A DNA stretch of 64,000 nt, taken from contig JACKDV010000016.1 of NCBI GenBank assembly GCA_020633315.1, positions 62,001-126,000 on the forward strand, in the 5' to 3' direction. This document shows, one piece after another, positions 1 to 8,872 of this stretch. A program made the position numbers and the translations under genes. Under the pieces are notes generated by a model. It had not been told where the DNA came from. It ran no database searches and saw only the letters and a program-made list of their open reading frames with translations. How positions within the stretch are numbered: the stretch's first letter is position 1; each line of letters opens with the position of its first letter. Source of the stretch: Myxococcales bacterium. GTDB taxonomy: Bacteria > Myxococcota_A > Polyangia > Nannocystales > Nannocystaceae.

Positions 1-1
1 C

Positions 2-400
2 GCCTGGGCCGCGGCCGGGGCCGAGTGCGGCGACGGGGTGGCCGAGGGCGCCGAGGAGTGCGACGACGGCAACCTCGAGGACGGCGATGGCTGCAGCAGC
101 ACCTGCATGGTGGAGGAGCAGGGCACCACCGGGCTCGGCACCACCGACGGCGATCCGGACGGCAGCGGCGAGGGCACGGGCGGCGTGGTCACGGGCACCG
201 GGTCCGCCGATGGATCCACCGGCGAGGGCGTGGGCTCGACCGGGGCCGACGAGGGGCCGATGGATCAGCTCCCCGATCTCGACGACGGCAGCGATGATGG
301 CTGTGGCTGCCACGGCGGCCGCGGCTCGGGGTCGGGGGCGTTGCTCCCGCTGCTGCTGGTGTTGGGGGCGAGCCGGCGACGAGGTCGAGGGCCTCGGTGA
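2..400 (+). CDS. Cys-rich surface protein, C-terminal part (5' end outside window)
   Basis: The frame is open from the first bases of the window, so the gene starts upstream. The visible part begins with a Cys-rich repeat (ECGDG...EECDDGN...DGDGCSSTC) of the DUF4215 / Myxococcus Cys-rich repeat type. A Gly/Thr/Asp/Ser-rich linker of about 60 residues follows, then GCGC, a hydrophobic stretch around ALLPLLLVLG and an Arg cluster (RRRGRGPR) before TGA at 398-400. This order (Cys pair, hydrophobic helix, basic end) is that of MYXO-CTERM-type sorting tails, which anchor proteins at the myxobacterial cell surface. The function of the missing N-terminal part cannot be judged. The family call is firm; surface sorting is inferred. 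Confidence 0.8.
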   Translation, partial: AWAAAGAECGDGVAEGAEECDDGNLEDGDGCSSTCMVEEQGTTGLGTTDGDPDGSGEGTGGVVTGTGSADGSTGEGVGSTGADEGPMDQLPDLDDGSDDGCGCHGGRGSGSGALLPLLLVLGASRRRGRGPR

Positions 401-440
401 GCGCATCGTGGTGACGCGGCTCGGCCCTTCGAACGACGGT

Positions 441-480
441 GGCCGAAGGACGGGTGGCCCCCACCACCCGTCCCTCGGCC
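441..480. terminator. Bidirectional hairpin terminator between convergent genes
   Basis: Arms 441-457 and 464-480 form a 17-bp stem with one mismatch and a 6-nt loop, and a CTTT run follows on the plus strand. It sits between the stop at 400 (+) and the stop at 509 (-), so it could serve both genes. Confidence 0.6.
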
Positions 481-508
481 CTTTGGTCGTCGACCTCGTG
501 CTCGACGC

Positions 509-2083
509 CTAGACCGGCGTCTCGCACACGATGCCCAGCCCGTCGGCCCAGGCCTGCACCTCGGCGATGCACGCGTCGATCTGCTCGGGATCCGTGAACG
601 TCACGTAGTCGGGCGTCCCTCCGTCGTACGGGAACGCGGCGCAGTAGGGATCACCGTCGAGGCCGACCCCGAATTCGCCAGCCACGCCGTCTGCGGCATC
701 GATCTCGATGCCGTAGAATGCCTGCCCTGGAAAGTCGACACAGATGGCGTCGTCGACCATGTCGTCCGCCGCCGCATTGACGAAGGTCTCCCAGAGGGGC
801 AGGCCGACGCACGGGCATTCGGAGCTGGACTCGCAGGCCCCCACGCTCGCCACCGACGCGCCGGCCAGCTGGGCCTCGCAGGAGTTGGCGTAGGTCACCC
901 CATCGCAGCCGCACACCGGGTCGTCCTCGGCCCCGCAGCCCAGCGGGATCGGGGTGCAGGCGCCCTCGCCCTCGTCGCCGCAGGCGTCGCTCACGTCGAA
1001 CGCACAGTACTGCCCGTCGTTGCAGTCGGCATCCGAGGCACACAGATCGGGCGTGCCCTGGACCTTGTACGGGCGGCACGCCTCCAGGCCGAAGTCCGCG
1101 TCGCCGGGGCCGTAGTACCAGTTGGCCGTCTGCGTCTGCACGTCCCAGTAGCCCACGCCCTCGTACCAGCCCAGATCATCCACGTAGCCCGAGGCGGTGT
1201 CGGCCAGCATGCTCGCGGTCAGCAGCGGCGTGGTCAGGTGGTTGATCCCCTCCACCGTCTCCAGCCCCGACTCGTCGGTCGGCACCACGCCCACCAGCGA
1301 GACGAAGGCCGGGGCCGTCTCGTCGAGGTTGACCGTCACCATGCCGCCGAAGGGCAGGGCGAAGTCGCCGAAGGGACCGGCGCCCTGGGCGTTCCACCAC
1401 CATAGCCACGACTGCGTCTGCTCGTTCCACGCGTGCACGCTGATCACCGAGTCGCCGATCTGCGTCGCGATCTGCGAGGCCACCTCGGGGCCGTCGAGCA
1501 TGCACAGCCCGAAGTTGACGTAGCCCTTGGCCGTCTCGGTGGTCACCTTGGCCAGCAGCGTCGACTGCTCGGCGACGCCGATGTTGCACAGCCCCGCGCC
1601 CGGAGCTTCGTAGAGCCGGACGACCCGGTAGAAGTAGGTCGGCGTGGCCGAGCTCTGGCTGGCGGCCCCGGGATCGACGGCCGTGGTGAGCCCATCCGCG
1701 ACGATCTCGACGGTGGGCAGGCCTGGTCCGCCGCAGTAGGGATCGAAGGACGCTGACGTGAGGCTCAGCAGGCCGTTGGGGTCCTCGCTGCGCAGCACGA
1801 ACACCGCATCGTTGATCCCGCTCATGCCCGGGGCGATGCCGGAGGCGGTCCAGTCGAAGGTCACGTCATCGCCCATCACCGCGATGTCCACGTCGAAGCC
1901 GGGCACCGCCGGGGTGGCCTGCTGCGTGGTCAGGTCGCCCACGCCCGCGGGGCCGGCCGCATCCTCGTCCTCGGCCTCGAGGGGAGCGCCGAGCTCGTCG
2001 CTCTCGTCGGTCGCGCACGCGGAGCCCAGGGCCAGGGGAGCCGCGAGGAGGGCGGCAAAGGGGAGGAGATCTCGTCGAGTCAT
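509..2083 (-). CDS. Secreted lipoprotein with Kazal-type domain
   Basis: 524 residues. The N-terminus TRRDLL plus a hydrophobic stretch ending at the lipobox GSAC (Cys23) indicates an exported lipoprotein; the twin Arg suggests the Tat route. An acidic linker follows. Residues about 60-340 are a Trp- and Cys-poor region of unknown fold. About residues 350-430 are Cys-rich, with a DxxCASDADC motif and a Kazal-like serine protease inhibitor signature (VCGCDGVTYANSC). The last 100 residues are again unrecognised. ATG at 2083 is preceded by GAAGG at good spacing. The Kazal domain may bind or block a serine protease, but whether it inhibits anything is unknown. It stands alone between a terminator-like hairpin upstream and a bidirectional terminator downstream. 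Confidence 0.8.
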   Translation of the reverse strand: MTRRDLLPFAALLAAPLALGSACATDESDELGAPLEAEDEDAAGPAGVGDLTTQQATPAVPGFDVDIAVMGDDVTFDWTASGIAPGMSGINDAVFVLRSEDPNGLLSLTSASFDPYCGGPGLPTVEIVADGLTTAVDPGAASQSSATPTYFYRVVRLYEAPGAGLCNIGVAEQSTLLAKVTTETAKGYVNFGLCMLDGPEVASQIATQIGDSVISVHAWNEQTQSWLWWWNAQGAGPFGDFALPFGGMVTVNLDETAPAFVSLVGVVPTDESGLETVEGINHLTTPLLTASMLADTASGYVDDLGWYEGVGYWDVQTQTANWYYGPGDADFGLEACRPYKVQGTPDLCASDADCNDGQYCAFDVSDACGDEGEGACTPIPLGCGAEDDPVCGCDGVTYANSCEAQLAGASVASVGACESSSECPCVGLPLWETFVNAAADDMVDDAICVDFPGQAFYGIEIDAADGVAGEFGVGLDGDPYCAAFPYDGGTPDYVTFTDPEQIDACIAEVQAWADGLGIVCETPV

Positions 2084-2210
2084 GTCACTACGCCTTCATT
2101 CGAGGGGTTGGGGACGGGGCGCCGCGGGACCATCTCCCCGGGCGCTCCACGATGACGAGGACATACCCCGGCGAGCGAGGGCTCGAAGACTGTCAGAGGT
2201 ACCTGTCGTG

Positions 2211-2232
2211 CCCCTGTCAGAATTGACAGGGG
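2211..2232 (-). terminator. Hairpin between kinase gene and Kazal lipoprotein gene
   Basis: Perfect 9-bp inverted repeat (2211-2219 and 2224-2232) with loop GAAT, containing TGTCA/TGACA half-sites. It lies downstream of the kinase stop (2296) and upstream of the lipoprotein start (2083). It could end the kinase transcript or be an operator for the lipoprotein. Further CTGTCA-like copies lie at about 2190 and 2203. Confidence 0.4.
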
Positions 2233-2238
2233 GTCGTG

Positions 2239-2276
2239 GAGCTCGGCCCGAGGACTCGAGCTCGGCCCGAGGGCTC
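2239..2276. repeat. Tandem 19-bp direct repeat
   Basis: Two adjacent 19-bp copies (2239-2257 and 2258-2276) differ at one base (A/G). They lie in the non-coding gap just downstream of the kinase gene. Function unknown. Confidence 0.7.
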
Positions 2277-2295
2277 GAGGAGCTACCACCGCGCG

Positions 2296-4845
2296 CTACG
2301 GCTCGGCCTCGGCGCGCGCCTGCGCCAGCAATCGCTCGCCGTCTCGGATGAAGCCGGACGGGTCGGCTCCCTCGCCGGCCGAGCGGGCGAGCTCTCGCGC
2401 CAGCGCGACGGCCTGCTCGATCGGCTCGATGGCCTCGGCCGGGCGCCCCGTGTCCAGCAGCAGCGTGCCCAACGCGAGCAGGGGATGGCGCAGATCGGGG
2501 TGCCGCTCGCCCTTGAGCCGCCGCTGGAGCTCGAGGTTGCGTCGATAGGCCTGCTCGGCTTGCTCGAGCCGACCCAGGCTCTCCAGCCCCATCGCCAGGG
2601 CGAGATCGGCGTCGGCGACCTTGGCCGAGCCCTCTCCGAGCGCCTCGACGTAGATCCGTCGCGCGTCCTCGATCCGGCGCAGGGCACCTTCGAGGTCGGG
2701 CTCCTCGCGGATCATGAGGATCCCCGCCAGGTTCATCAGCGCATCCGCAACCCGCGGGTGATCGCCCACCGACTCCTGCAGGATCTCGACCGCGGCGCGG
2801 GCTCGTGCCTCGGCCGCCTTCGCTCGCCCCTGCTGGATCTCGAGCACGGCCAGGTCGTTGAGGGTGTTGGCCACCTCGGGGTGACGCGGGCCGTATACGC
2901 CCGAGGCGATCTCGAGGTGGCGCTCGAGCTGCGATCGCGCGTCGTCGAGGCGATCGCACCACAGGCCCACGTTGCCCCGAGCCGCGAGCACGTCGAGGTG
3001 CTCGCGCCCGCCGGGCTCCACCCCGGCCTCGGCCCGATCGAGGCTCTGCATGGCCTCTTCGTAGCGACCATGGCGCCCGAGCACGAGGCCGGCCACGAGC
3101 TCGAGCTCTTGCCGCGCATCGTCGGGCGCTCCGATTCGGCCCAGCAGCGCCCGCGCGTGATCGACCAGGACCAGCCCTCGTTCCTCCTCGATCAGCAGGA
3201 GCCCCACCACCCCAGCGTGCGCCACCGCGGCCTCGAACGCCGCCTCGTCGTGCCCCACCTCGAGCGCGGCCCACAGCCCTTGGTCCAGCGGGCGGTCGGC
3301 GTCGGCTCCTCGGCCGAGCTCCTCGAGCACCTCGCCGCGGCGCACCAGCAGCTCGGCCGCCAGCCACCGCGTCCCCGAGGCCACGGCCCGCTCGCGGAGC
3401 GCCTCGAGCTGCTCCAGCGCCCGCTCGGGTCGGCCCGCATCGCGCTCGGCCAGCGCCCGCCCCAGCTCGCGGCGCAGCACGGCCGCCTCGGGCGGCTCGG
3501 GGCTCGCTCTCGGCTCGAGGCGTCGGCACGGCTCGGCCCGCGGCAGCTCGTGCACCGCGTCGATGGCCGCGATCACCACCTCTGCGTCGGCGTGCTCGAG
3601 CACGTCGAGCAGCCCGTCGACCGCGTCGAGGCGCTGCTCGAGGCAGGCCATGCGCAGGTCGAGGCGCTCGACGGATTGCTCGCCCCGCACCCGGGTCGCT
3701 CGACACACCTCGGTGTGGGTCTGGGCCCACCGCTCCAGGTGGGCGTCGAGCTCGTCGCGCACGCGAGGCCAGGTCTCGCTGGCCATCGGCAGCCCCGTGT
3801 CGAGCAGGGCCCGGCGCACCGCGTCCCGACGCGCGTCGTTCCAGCTCTCGCTCACCCGCAGCTCGGCGCCACCGCAGGGCTCGACCGGCTCGTCCCCGCT
3901 GGCCACCAGCCCCACCCCGGCCGCGCCCACCCCCACGCCCAGCGCCAGCGCAGCCACCACCCACCGCGCCCGACGGCGTGGACGCAGCGCGTGCAGCAGC
4001 GCATCCATGTCGGGCCAGCGCCACCGGGGATCCTCCGCGAGCCCGCGCTCGAGCGCCCGGTCGATCCACCTGGGCACCCGCACCCCCGTCCCCTCGGACG
4101 GCAGTGCCTCGCCCAGCCCGCGCCTCTCGTCCTGCGCCAAGGGGTGCACCCCATGGAGCGCCTCGTGGAGCGCGACGCAGAAGCTGAACTGATCGCTGCG
4201 GGCGTCGCAGGCCTCGCCCTCGAGCTGCTCGGGAGCCATGTACGCCCGAGTGCCTCCGCTGGTGCCATCGCCCGCGCTCGGGTGATCGGCGAGCCCGAAG
4301 TCCAGCACCCGCACGTGGCCCGCCTCGTCGCGGATGCAGTTGTGCGGCTTGAAGTCGCGGTGCACCACCCCGGCCGCATGGGCCGCGGCCAGTCCCTGGC
4401 CGGCCTGGCGATACGCGTCGAGGATCTCCGCGCAGCCGCGGGGCGCGGCCCGCTGCCACTGCCGCAGGGTCTGGCCGCGGACGAGCTCCATCGCGATGAG
4501 CACCCGCCCATCGATCCGGCCGGCCTCGTACACGTGCACCACGTGGGGGTGCGCCACCTTGGCCAGCAGCCGAGCCTCGCGCAGCAGATCGGCCTGCGCC
4601 GCGTCGTCGAGCCGCGGGTGGAGCAGCTTGAGCGCCACCGGTCGATCGAGCTCGGGATCGAAGGCCTCGAGCACCACCCCCATGCCACCTCGGCCGAGCT
4701 CGCCGCGGATCTCGAAGCGACCCAGGGTGCGGGCCCGGGGCTCCTCGCCGAAGAGAGCGGCCCGCATGCGATCACGGCGGGCCGCGTTGTCCGGGCGGCC
4801 CGGGACATCGATGGTGACGCTGGACGGCGAGGGCTCGTCGCTCAC
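2296..4845 (-). CDS. Membrane Ser/Thr protein kinase with TPR-rich C-terminus
   Basis: 849 residues from a GTG start. Residues 41-280 are a Hanks-type kinase: Gly-loop LGRGGMGVV (50-58), ATP-binding Lys73, catalytic HRD (162-164) followed by FKPHN, DFG at 182-184 and APE near 205. All catalytic residues are present, so it should be active. An RRRAR stretch and one transmembrane helix (about 288-315) follow, then about 500 residues of helical repeats with TPR-like spacing. The kinase is thus cytoplasmic and the TPR part probably lies across the membrane. The gene begins 12 bases after the ECF sigma gene at 4858-5478, so the two should be co-transcribed. Such kinases are known to modulate ECF sigma factors by phosphorylation; here that is inferred from gene order. 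Confidence 0.92.
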   Translation of the reverse strand: MSDEPSPSSVTIDVPGRPDNAARRDRMRAALFGEEPRARTLGRFEIRGELGRGGMGVVLEAFDPELDRPVALKLLHPRLDDAAQADLLREARLLAKVAHPHVVHVYEAGRIDGRVLIAMELVRGQTLRQWQRAAPRGCAEILDAYRQAGQGLAAAHAAGVVHRDFKPHNCIRDEAGHVRVLDFGLADHPSAGDGTSGGTRAYMAPEQLEGEACDARSDQFSFCVALHEALHGVHPLAQDERRGLGEALPSEGTGVRVPRWIDRALERGLAEDPRWRWPDMDALLHALRPRRRARWVVAALALGVGVGAAGVGLVASGDEPVEPCGGAELRVSESWNDARRDAVRRALLDTGLPMASETWPRVRDELDAHLERWAQTHTEVCRATRVRGEQSVERLDLRMACLEQRLDAVDGLLDVLEHADAEVVIAAIDAVHELPRAEPCRRLEPRASPEPPEAAVLRRELGRALAERDAGRPERALEQLEALRERAVASGTRWLAAELLVRRGEVLEELGRGADADRPLDQGLWAALEVGHDEAAFEAAVAHAGVVGLLLIEEERGLVLVDHARALLGRIGAPDDARQELELVAGLVLGRHGRYEEAMQSLDRAEAGVEPGGREHLDVLAARGNVGLWCDRLDDARSQLERHLEIASGVYGPRHPEVANTLNDLAVLEIQQGRAKAAEARARAAVEILQESVGDHPRVADALMNLAGILMIREEPDLEGALRRIEDARRIYVEALGEGSAKVADADLALAMGLESLGRLEQAEQAYRRNLELQRRLKGERHPDLRHPLLALGTLLLDTGRPAEAIEPIEQAVALARELARSAGEGADPSGFIRDGERLLAQARAEAEP

Positions 4846-4857
4846 ACGGGCCTCGGA

Positions 4858-5478
4858 TCAGGCGCAGCTGCGGGTGATCGTCTCGCGCAGGGCGGCGGCC
4901 CACCGCTCGAGGTCGACCACCTCGGCGCTGCCGTCATCGGCCGGCGGGTGCCGCCGCAGCGATCGCTCGAGCTGGTCCCGGCCTCGCCGCAGGTGGCTGC
5001 GCACCGTGCCCGTGGGCAGCTCGACCGCTTCGGCGATCTCGTGGGTCCGCATGTCCTCCCAGTAGTAGAGCTCCATCACCACCTGCAGCGGCAGCGGCAG
5101 CCGGCGCAGGGCGTCGAGCAGCGCGTGCTCCTGCTCGCGGCCTCGCAGCACCGTACTGGGGCTCGGCGCCAGATCGTGGACGGACAGCTCGTCGAGCGCC
5201 TCGAGCGGCTCGCGCGAGCACAGGCGCCGCAGGTACATCCGCAGCACGTTGCTGGCCACCGCGAAGAGGTAGGCCCGGAAGCTGCTCTTGTCGCGCAGGC
5301 GCTCGCGGCCTCGCACGCAGGCCGCGAAGGTCTCCTGCACCAGGTCGTCGTGGTCCTCGGCGACCTTGTTGGCGAAGAACCGGCTCACCGGGAGGAAGTA
5401 GCGGTTGAACAGCCGACTCCCGGCCCGGGTATCCCCCTCGGCCCACGCACCCAGCAACTCGGCGTCGCTCGGCGACAT
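4858..5478 (-). CDS. ECF-type RNA polymerase sigma factor
   Basis: 206 residues. Region 2 contains DHDDLVQETF (about 42-51), the core-binding and melting segment, followed by SFRAYLFAVASNVLRMY. Region 4 is LRRLPLPLQVVMEL...EIAEAVELPTGTVRSHLRRG, the helix-turn-helix that reads the -35 element. No anti-sigma factor gene is next to it; the partner is the Ser/Thr kinase gene 12 bases downstream. This is the arrangement described for kinase-linked (ECF43-like) groups, which this gene resembles by context. ATG at 5478 fits the family N-terminus. The acidic residues of region 2.2 are intact, unlike in the second sigma factor at 52678-53268. Confidence 0.9.
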   Translation of the reverse strand: MSPSDAELLGAWAEGDTRAGSRLFNRYFLPVSRFFANKVAEDHDDLVQETFAACVRGRERLRDKSSFRAYLFAVASNVLRMYLRRLCSREPLEALDELSVHDLAPSPSTVLRGREQEHALLDALRRLPLPLQVVMELYYWEDMRTHEIAEAVELPTGTVRSHLRRGRDQLERSLRRHPPADDGSAEVVDLERWAAALRETITRSCA

Positions 5479-5929
5479 CGGAGCATCCTAGGCTAGAGGT
5501 TCCCCTTGCTTCAATGTAGTCACCTCGGTGCCCGATCGAGGCCGGGAGCGAACGGCGCATTTGTTCGAAACCGCGCGCCTCCATCTCCGAGCGCCGATGC
5601 GAACGAGCCCGGAGGCTCGTCTTCGCGATTGCGCGACACACCGAGACACCTGCGGGCTCGGACGGGAGCGGTCCGTTGAGTTCGACTTCGGGCAATCCGA
5701 TCTCGTCGGTCCGCGAGCTCTCTAGCGTGAGCCACCGCCACGGGTGCTCGAGACCTGTATGAACTACCAGGGCCTCGACCGGTAGTTCTCGCAGTGGGCG
5801 TGTACCGAGCCGCCTGCTAGCAATGATGTCGTCGAGTCGACGCGCTCCGCGGCCCACCGAACGAGTGGGCCACGGGCTCGGATGGACCGGCCTGCGCGCC
5901 GACTCGTGCACGACGAAAGGAATCCCAAC
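5479..5929. other. Divergent intergenic region with two inverted repeats
   Basis: About 450 bases between the sigma factor gene (-) and the secreted protein gene (+), with no convincing ORF. It holds an inverted repeat GAACTACC/GGTAGTTC (5761-5768 and 5781-5788) and a 7-bp hairpin GGCCCAC/GTGGGCC (5851-5857 and 5865-5871). Both lie close upstream of the ATG at 5930 and are candidate regulatory sites. Confidence 0.5.
5485..5514 (-). promoter_or_regulatory. Possible sigma-70-like promoter of the ECF-kinase operon
   Basis: On the minus strand, TTGAAG (5514-5509) and TAGGAT (5490-5485) are separated by 18 bp. A start 6-7 bases downstream would fall on the ATG at 5478, meaning a leaderless transcript. 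It is a motif match only. Confidence 0.3.
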
Positions 5930-6505
5930 ATGAAGAAGATCATCATGCTCTCCGTGGCCGCGCTCTCGCTCTCGATCGCCGATGATGCTCGCGCCAACGG
6001 CACCCCCGACTTCGAGACTCCTTCGGCCGAGAGCATCTGCGACGGCTACGAGGGCAAGGCGTGGGGCCTGTGCAATGCCTACTGCGAGGCAATGGACTGC
6101 GAGCTGGCCAACGATGGCGATCCGAGCACGGAGCCCAACGCCTCCGCGCAGGCGTGCTCGCAGGTCGCCAGCAAGTTCGACCAGGTGTCGGACGGCGCGC
6201 TGCTGCCGTGCGAGGTCCCGGCATGCCCCTGCTTCGCGTACGACGGCTTCATCTCTGCGATCGACTCCTCGAGTCCCGATGCGCTGTACTGCACCGACGA
6301 TGCGACTGGCCTCGTCTCGGAGTCGCTCGAGGGTGCCTGGGGTGTGGGGATCTGGGACTATGGGGACATCGGTGTCTGTGGGTGGTACGACTACTACAAC
6401 GGCTACGACCTGGGCTTCGCGGAGATCACCTCCGAGGAGGCACAGGCCTGCATGGATGCGGTCCGTCCCGACCTATACGCCAGCGGAGCTTGCGGCCCCG
6501 TCTAG
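5930..6505 (+). CDS. Secreted Cys-containing protein, function unknown
   Basis: 191 residues from ATG 5930, chosen because GAAAGG lies 9 bases upstream and because MKKIIMLSVAALSLSIADDA is a clear Sec signal peptide (cleavage near ARA-NG). The mature part is acidic, with regularly placed Cys residues (for example LCNAYCEAMDC, CEVPACPCFAYDG, ACMDAVRPDLYASGAC). The N-terminal segment (ICDGYEGKAWGLCNAYCEAMDC) resembles small Cys-rich modules repeated in secreted proteins of myxobacteria. It lacks a lipobox and a C-terminal anchor, so it is probably released or periplasmic, held by disulfides. I do not recognise a named family. Confidence 0.75.
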   Translation: MKKIIMLSVAALSLSIADDARANGTPDFETPSAESICDGYEGKAWGLCNAYCEAMDCELANDGDPSTEPNASAQACSQVASKFDQVSDGALLPCEVPACPCFAYDGFISAIDSSSPDALYCTDDATGLVSESLEGAWGVGIWDYGDIGVCGWYDYYNGYDLGFAEITSEEAQACMDAVRPDLYASGACGPV

Positions 6506-6530
6506 CTCTCCACCCGGTCACTGGGAGCTG

Positions 6531-6556
6531 GCCGACGCGCTCGCAGGCGCGTCGGC
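6531..6556. terminator. Bidirectional hairpin terminator
   Basis: Perfect 10-bp stem (6531-6540 and 6547-6556) with a TCGCAG loop between two convergent genes (stops at 6505 and 6567). No T-run follows. Confidence 0.55.
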
Positions 6557-6566
6557 ACGCCCTTGC

Positions 6567-7208
6567 TCAGGTCTCGACCAGCCCACCCTCCACCGCGACG
6601 CGGATCAGCTCTGCGCTCGACTTGGCGCCCACGACCTCCATGATCCGATACTTGTGGAACGCGACGGTGCGCGGGCTGATGTGAAGCTCGTGGGCGACCT
6701 CCTTCATGGTGAGGCCCCGGCCGAGCAGGCGCAGCACCGCGATCTGGCGATCGGTCAGCTCGTGGACCAGGCCGCGCCGGCTCGGCTCCACCCGGCCGGT
6801 GAGCTGCGAGAGGGTCTCGTCGACCAACCCCCGGCTCAGGTGGGTCCGACCAGCGAGCGCGGCCTCGATGGCGGTCGACAGCTCGGCGGCGGCCTCGGTC
6901 TTGAGCACGTAGGCGCTCACCCCCATGCGCAGGGCGCCCGCCGCCAGCGCGGGGCTGTCGTTCATCGTCAGCAGCACCACCTTGGTCGCGGGGGCGATCT
7001 CCCGGATCCTCCGCGCCGCATCGAAGCCGTCGCCCGGCATCGAGATGTCGCTGACCACCACGTCGGGCGCGTGCTCCTGCACCGCTGCGATCAGCGAGTC
7101 CCCGTCGCTCACGCACGCGACCACGTGGTAGCGCTGCTGCAGCAGGGCCCGCAGGCCCTCGAGCATCACCACGTGATCGTCGGCGAGCACGAGGCGAGGA
7201 CGGCTCAC
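6567..7208 (-). CDS. NarL/LuxR-family response regulator
   Basis: 213 residues from a GTG at 7208 that shares GTGA with the stop of the histidine kinase gene; an ATG at 7232 would add eight residues. Residues 1-120 are a receiver domain: acidic pair DD (10-11), phospho-acceptor Asp54 in VVVSDISMPGDG, and Lys in YVLK. Residues about 148-213 are a LuxR-type helix-turn-helix (LTDRQIAVLRLLGRGLTMKEVA...SPRTVAFHKYRIM). It should be phosphorylated by the overlapping upstream kinase and then bind DNA. Its targets are not indicated; the closest divergent gene is the lipoprotein at 9312. Confidence 0.93.
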   Translation of the reverse strand: MSRPRLVLADDHVVMLEGLRALLQQRYHVVACVSDGDSLIAAVQEHAPDVVVSDISMPGDGFDAARRIREIAPATKVVLLTMNDSPALAAGALRMGVSAYVLKTEAAAELSTAIEAALAGRTHLSRGLVDETLSQLTGRVEPSRRGLVHELTDRQIAVLRLLGRGLTMKEVAHELHISPRTVAFHKYRIMEVVGAKSSAELIRVAVEGGLVET

Positions 7209-8872
7209 GCGCCCGCCTCCGGCTCGGGCCACGGGACGGTCGCCTCCACCGTCGTCCCCCGACCCGGCGTCGAGTCGATCTGCAGCGTGCCCCCCACCAG
7301 GTGCATGCGCTCGCGCATGCCGAGCAGGCCCAGCCCGTACGCCCCGGTCCCTCCCCGCAGCACCATGCCCACCCCTTCATCGCGCACGCTCAGCCGCACC
7401 TGGTCGTGGCGCAGCTCCAGCGCCAGCTCGACCCGCGGGGCGCGGCCGTGGCGGATCGCGTTGGCGAGCGCCTCCTGGGCCACGCGATAGAGCCCCAGCG
7501 CCGCCTCGCTGGACCGCAGCGGGGGCTCGCCGGTCGCGGCCGGGCGTAGCTGCACCGGCATGCCGCTGGCGGAGCCCTGCTGCGCGCACAGGGCCTCGAG
7601 CGCCCCGCGGAGCCCCAGGCGCTCGAGCACCCCGGGGTGGAGCGCGTGGCTGAGGCCCCGCACCGCCGCGGCCACCTCGGCCGTCGAGCTCGACAGCGTG
7701 GTCAAGCGCTCGGCCACTGCCGAATCCACCGCGGGATCCTGCCGCAGGAGATCGAGGTGGAGCTTGAGCGCGGCGAGCCGCTGCCCCAGGTCGTCGTGGA
7801 TCTCCCGCGCGAGCCGGGCCCGCTCCTGCTCGTGCGCCTTCACGAGCCGGTGGTTGAGGGCGATCATCGCCTGCTCGTCCTGCTTGCGCTCGGTGATGTC
7901 GTGCACGACCCCACGGGCGAAGGTCAGCGTGCCGTCCTGATCGCGCCCGGCCTCGCCCCAGCAGCGAAGGAATCGCAGGTCGCCCCGGCGGGGCTGGGCT
8001 CGCACCTCGACGGCCTCGGGCTCGCCGCCCACCAGCAGCACGGTGAGGAACGACTCGTAGGTCGCGCGGTCCTCGGGGTGGATCTGCTCGATGGTCCGGA
8101 CCAGGTCGATCTCGGCGCGGGGATCGAGCCCGAGGATGCGATAGAGGTTCTGCGAGCCCGTGGTGCTGCCGCTGGCGTAGTGGTGCGTCCAGTGGCCCAC
8201 CCCGGCGAGGCGCTCGGTCTCCACCAGGTCCTCGTCCCGACGCTCGATCTGGCGAGCCCACTGCCGTCGTCCGAGCGCGAGCGCCACCGCGTGACCGAGG
8301 GACTCGAGCGCATCCACGACCTCCCGGCTCCAGCGGCGGGAGCGGACCACCCCGCCGAGCGACAGGCCTCCCACGACTGAGCCTCCCAGCCGCAGCGGCA
8401 GGGCCAGCAGCGAGCGCTGCCCCAACCGCTCGAGCGCCTCGTGGTCGAGCGGCATCTCGTCTCGGAGCTCCTCCACGCGCTCGACCCAGATCCGCTCTCC
8501 CCGGAGCACTCGCTCCACCAGCTCGGGGACGTCGTCTTGGATCCGTGCGAGCGGAAGGCGTGGCACCCCCGGTGCGGCCCAGGTCCTCAGCACCCGCAGG
8601 CCCCGGCGGTCGTCGGTGACCGAGTAGATCGAGACACGGTCGGCATCGAGGCTGCGGCCGAGCTCGGCCAGCAGATCCTCGAGCACAAGGTCGATGCCAG
8701 GCACCGAGGACTCCGCCAGCCGACGGAGCACGGCCGCGCTCAGCTCCTCGACCTGCCGAGCCATCCACTGCGACGCCGCGCTCGATGCGTCGCTCCGAGC
8801 AGTCGAGATGGCCTTCCACTCGAATGGCCGCTGCATGCCGCTGGCCATCCACTTGTCGTGCCCAAGCTCCAC
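7205..8872 (-). CDS. GAF-PAS sensor histidine kinase (HisKA_3 type)
   Basis: About 555 residues. The frame is open far upstream, but a GTG at 8872 preceded by AGGGAAGGGAAG is the best start; ATGs at 8905, 8848 and 8764 are alternatives. Residues about 50-200 form a GAF domain, about 235-340 a PAS/PAC domain (HPEDRATYESF, GVVHDITERK), and then comes the dimerisation segment with phospho-acceptor His359 in AREIHDDLGQRL. The end is an HATPase_c domain (ALANAIRHG, DEGVGM, GLGLLGMRER). There is no transmembrane helix, so it senses a cytoplasmic signal, perhaps through GAF ligand binding. It is the cognate partner of the overlapping response regulator. Confidence 0.92.
   Translation of the reverse strand: MELGHDKWMASGMQRPFEWKAISTARSDASSAASQWMARQVEELSAAVLRRLAESSVPGIDLVLEDLLAELGRSLDADRVSIYSVTDDRRGLRVLRTWAAPGVPRLPLARIQDDVPELVERVLRGERIWVERVEELRDEMPLDHEALERLGQRSLLALPLRLGGSVVGGLSLGGVVRSRRWSREVVDALESLGHAVALALGRRQWARQIERRDEDLVETERLAGVGHWTHHYASGSTTGSQNLYRILGLDPRAEIDLVRTIEQIHPEDRATYESFLTVLLVGGEPEAVEVRAQPRRGDLRFLRCWGEAGRDQDGTLTFARGVVHDITERKQDEQAMIALNHRLVKAHEQERARLAREIHDDLGQRLAALKLHLDLLRQDPAVDSAVAERLTTLSSSTAEVAAAVRGLSHALHPGVLERLGLRGALEALCAQQGSASGMPVQLRPAATGEPPLRSSEAALGLYRVAQEALANAIRHGRAPRVELALELRHDQVRLSVRDEGVGMVLRGGTGAYGLGLLGMRERMHLVGGTLQIDSTPGRGTTVEATVPWPEPEAGA

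Noticed and set aside
2236..5496. A 1086-codon plus-strand frame across the kinase and sigma factor genes
   Set aside because: It is a high-GC antisense shadow. The minus-strand frames have complete kinase and sigma motifs.
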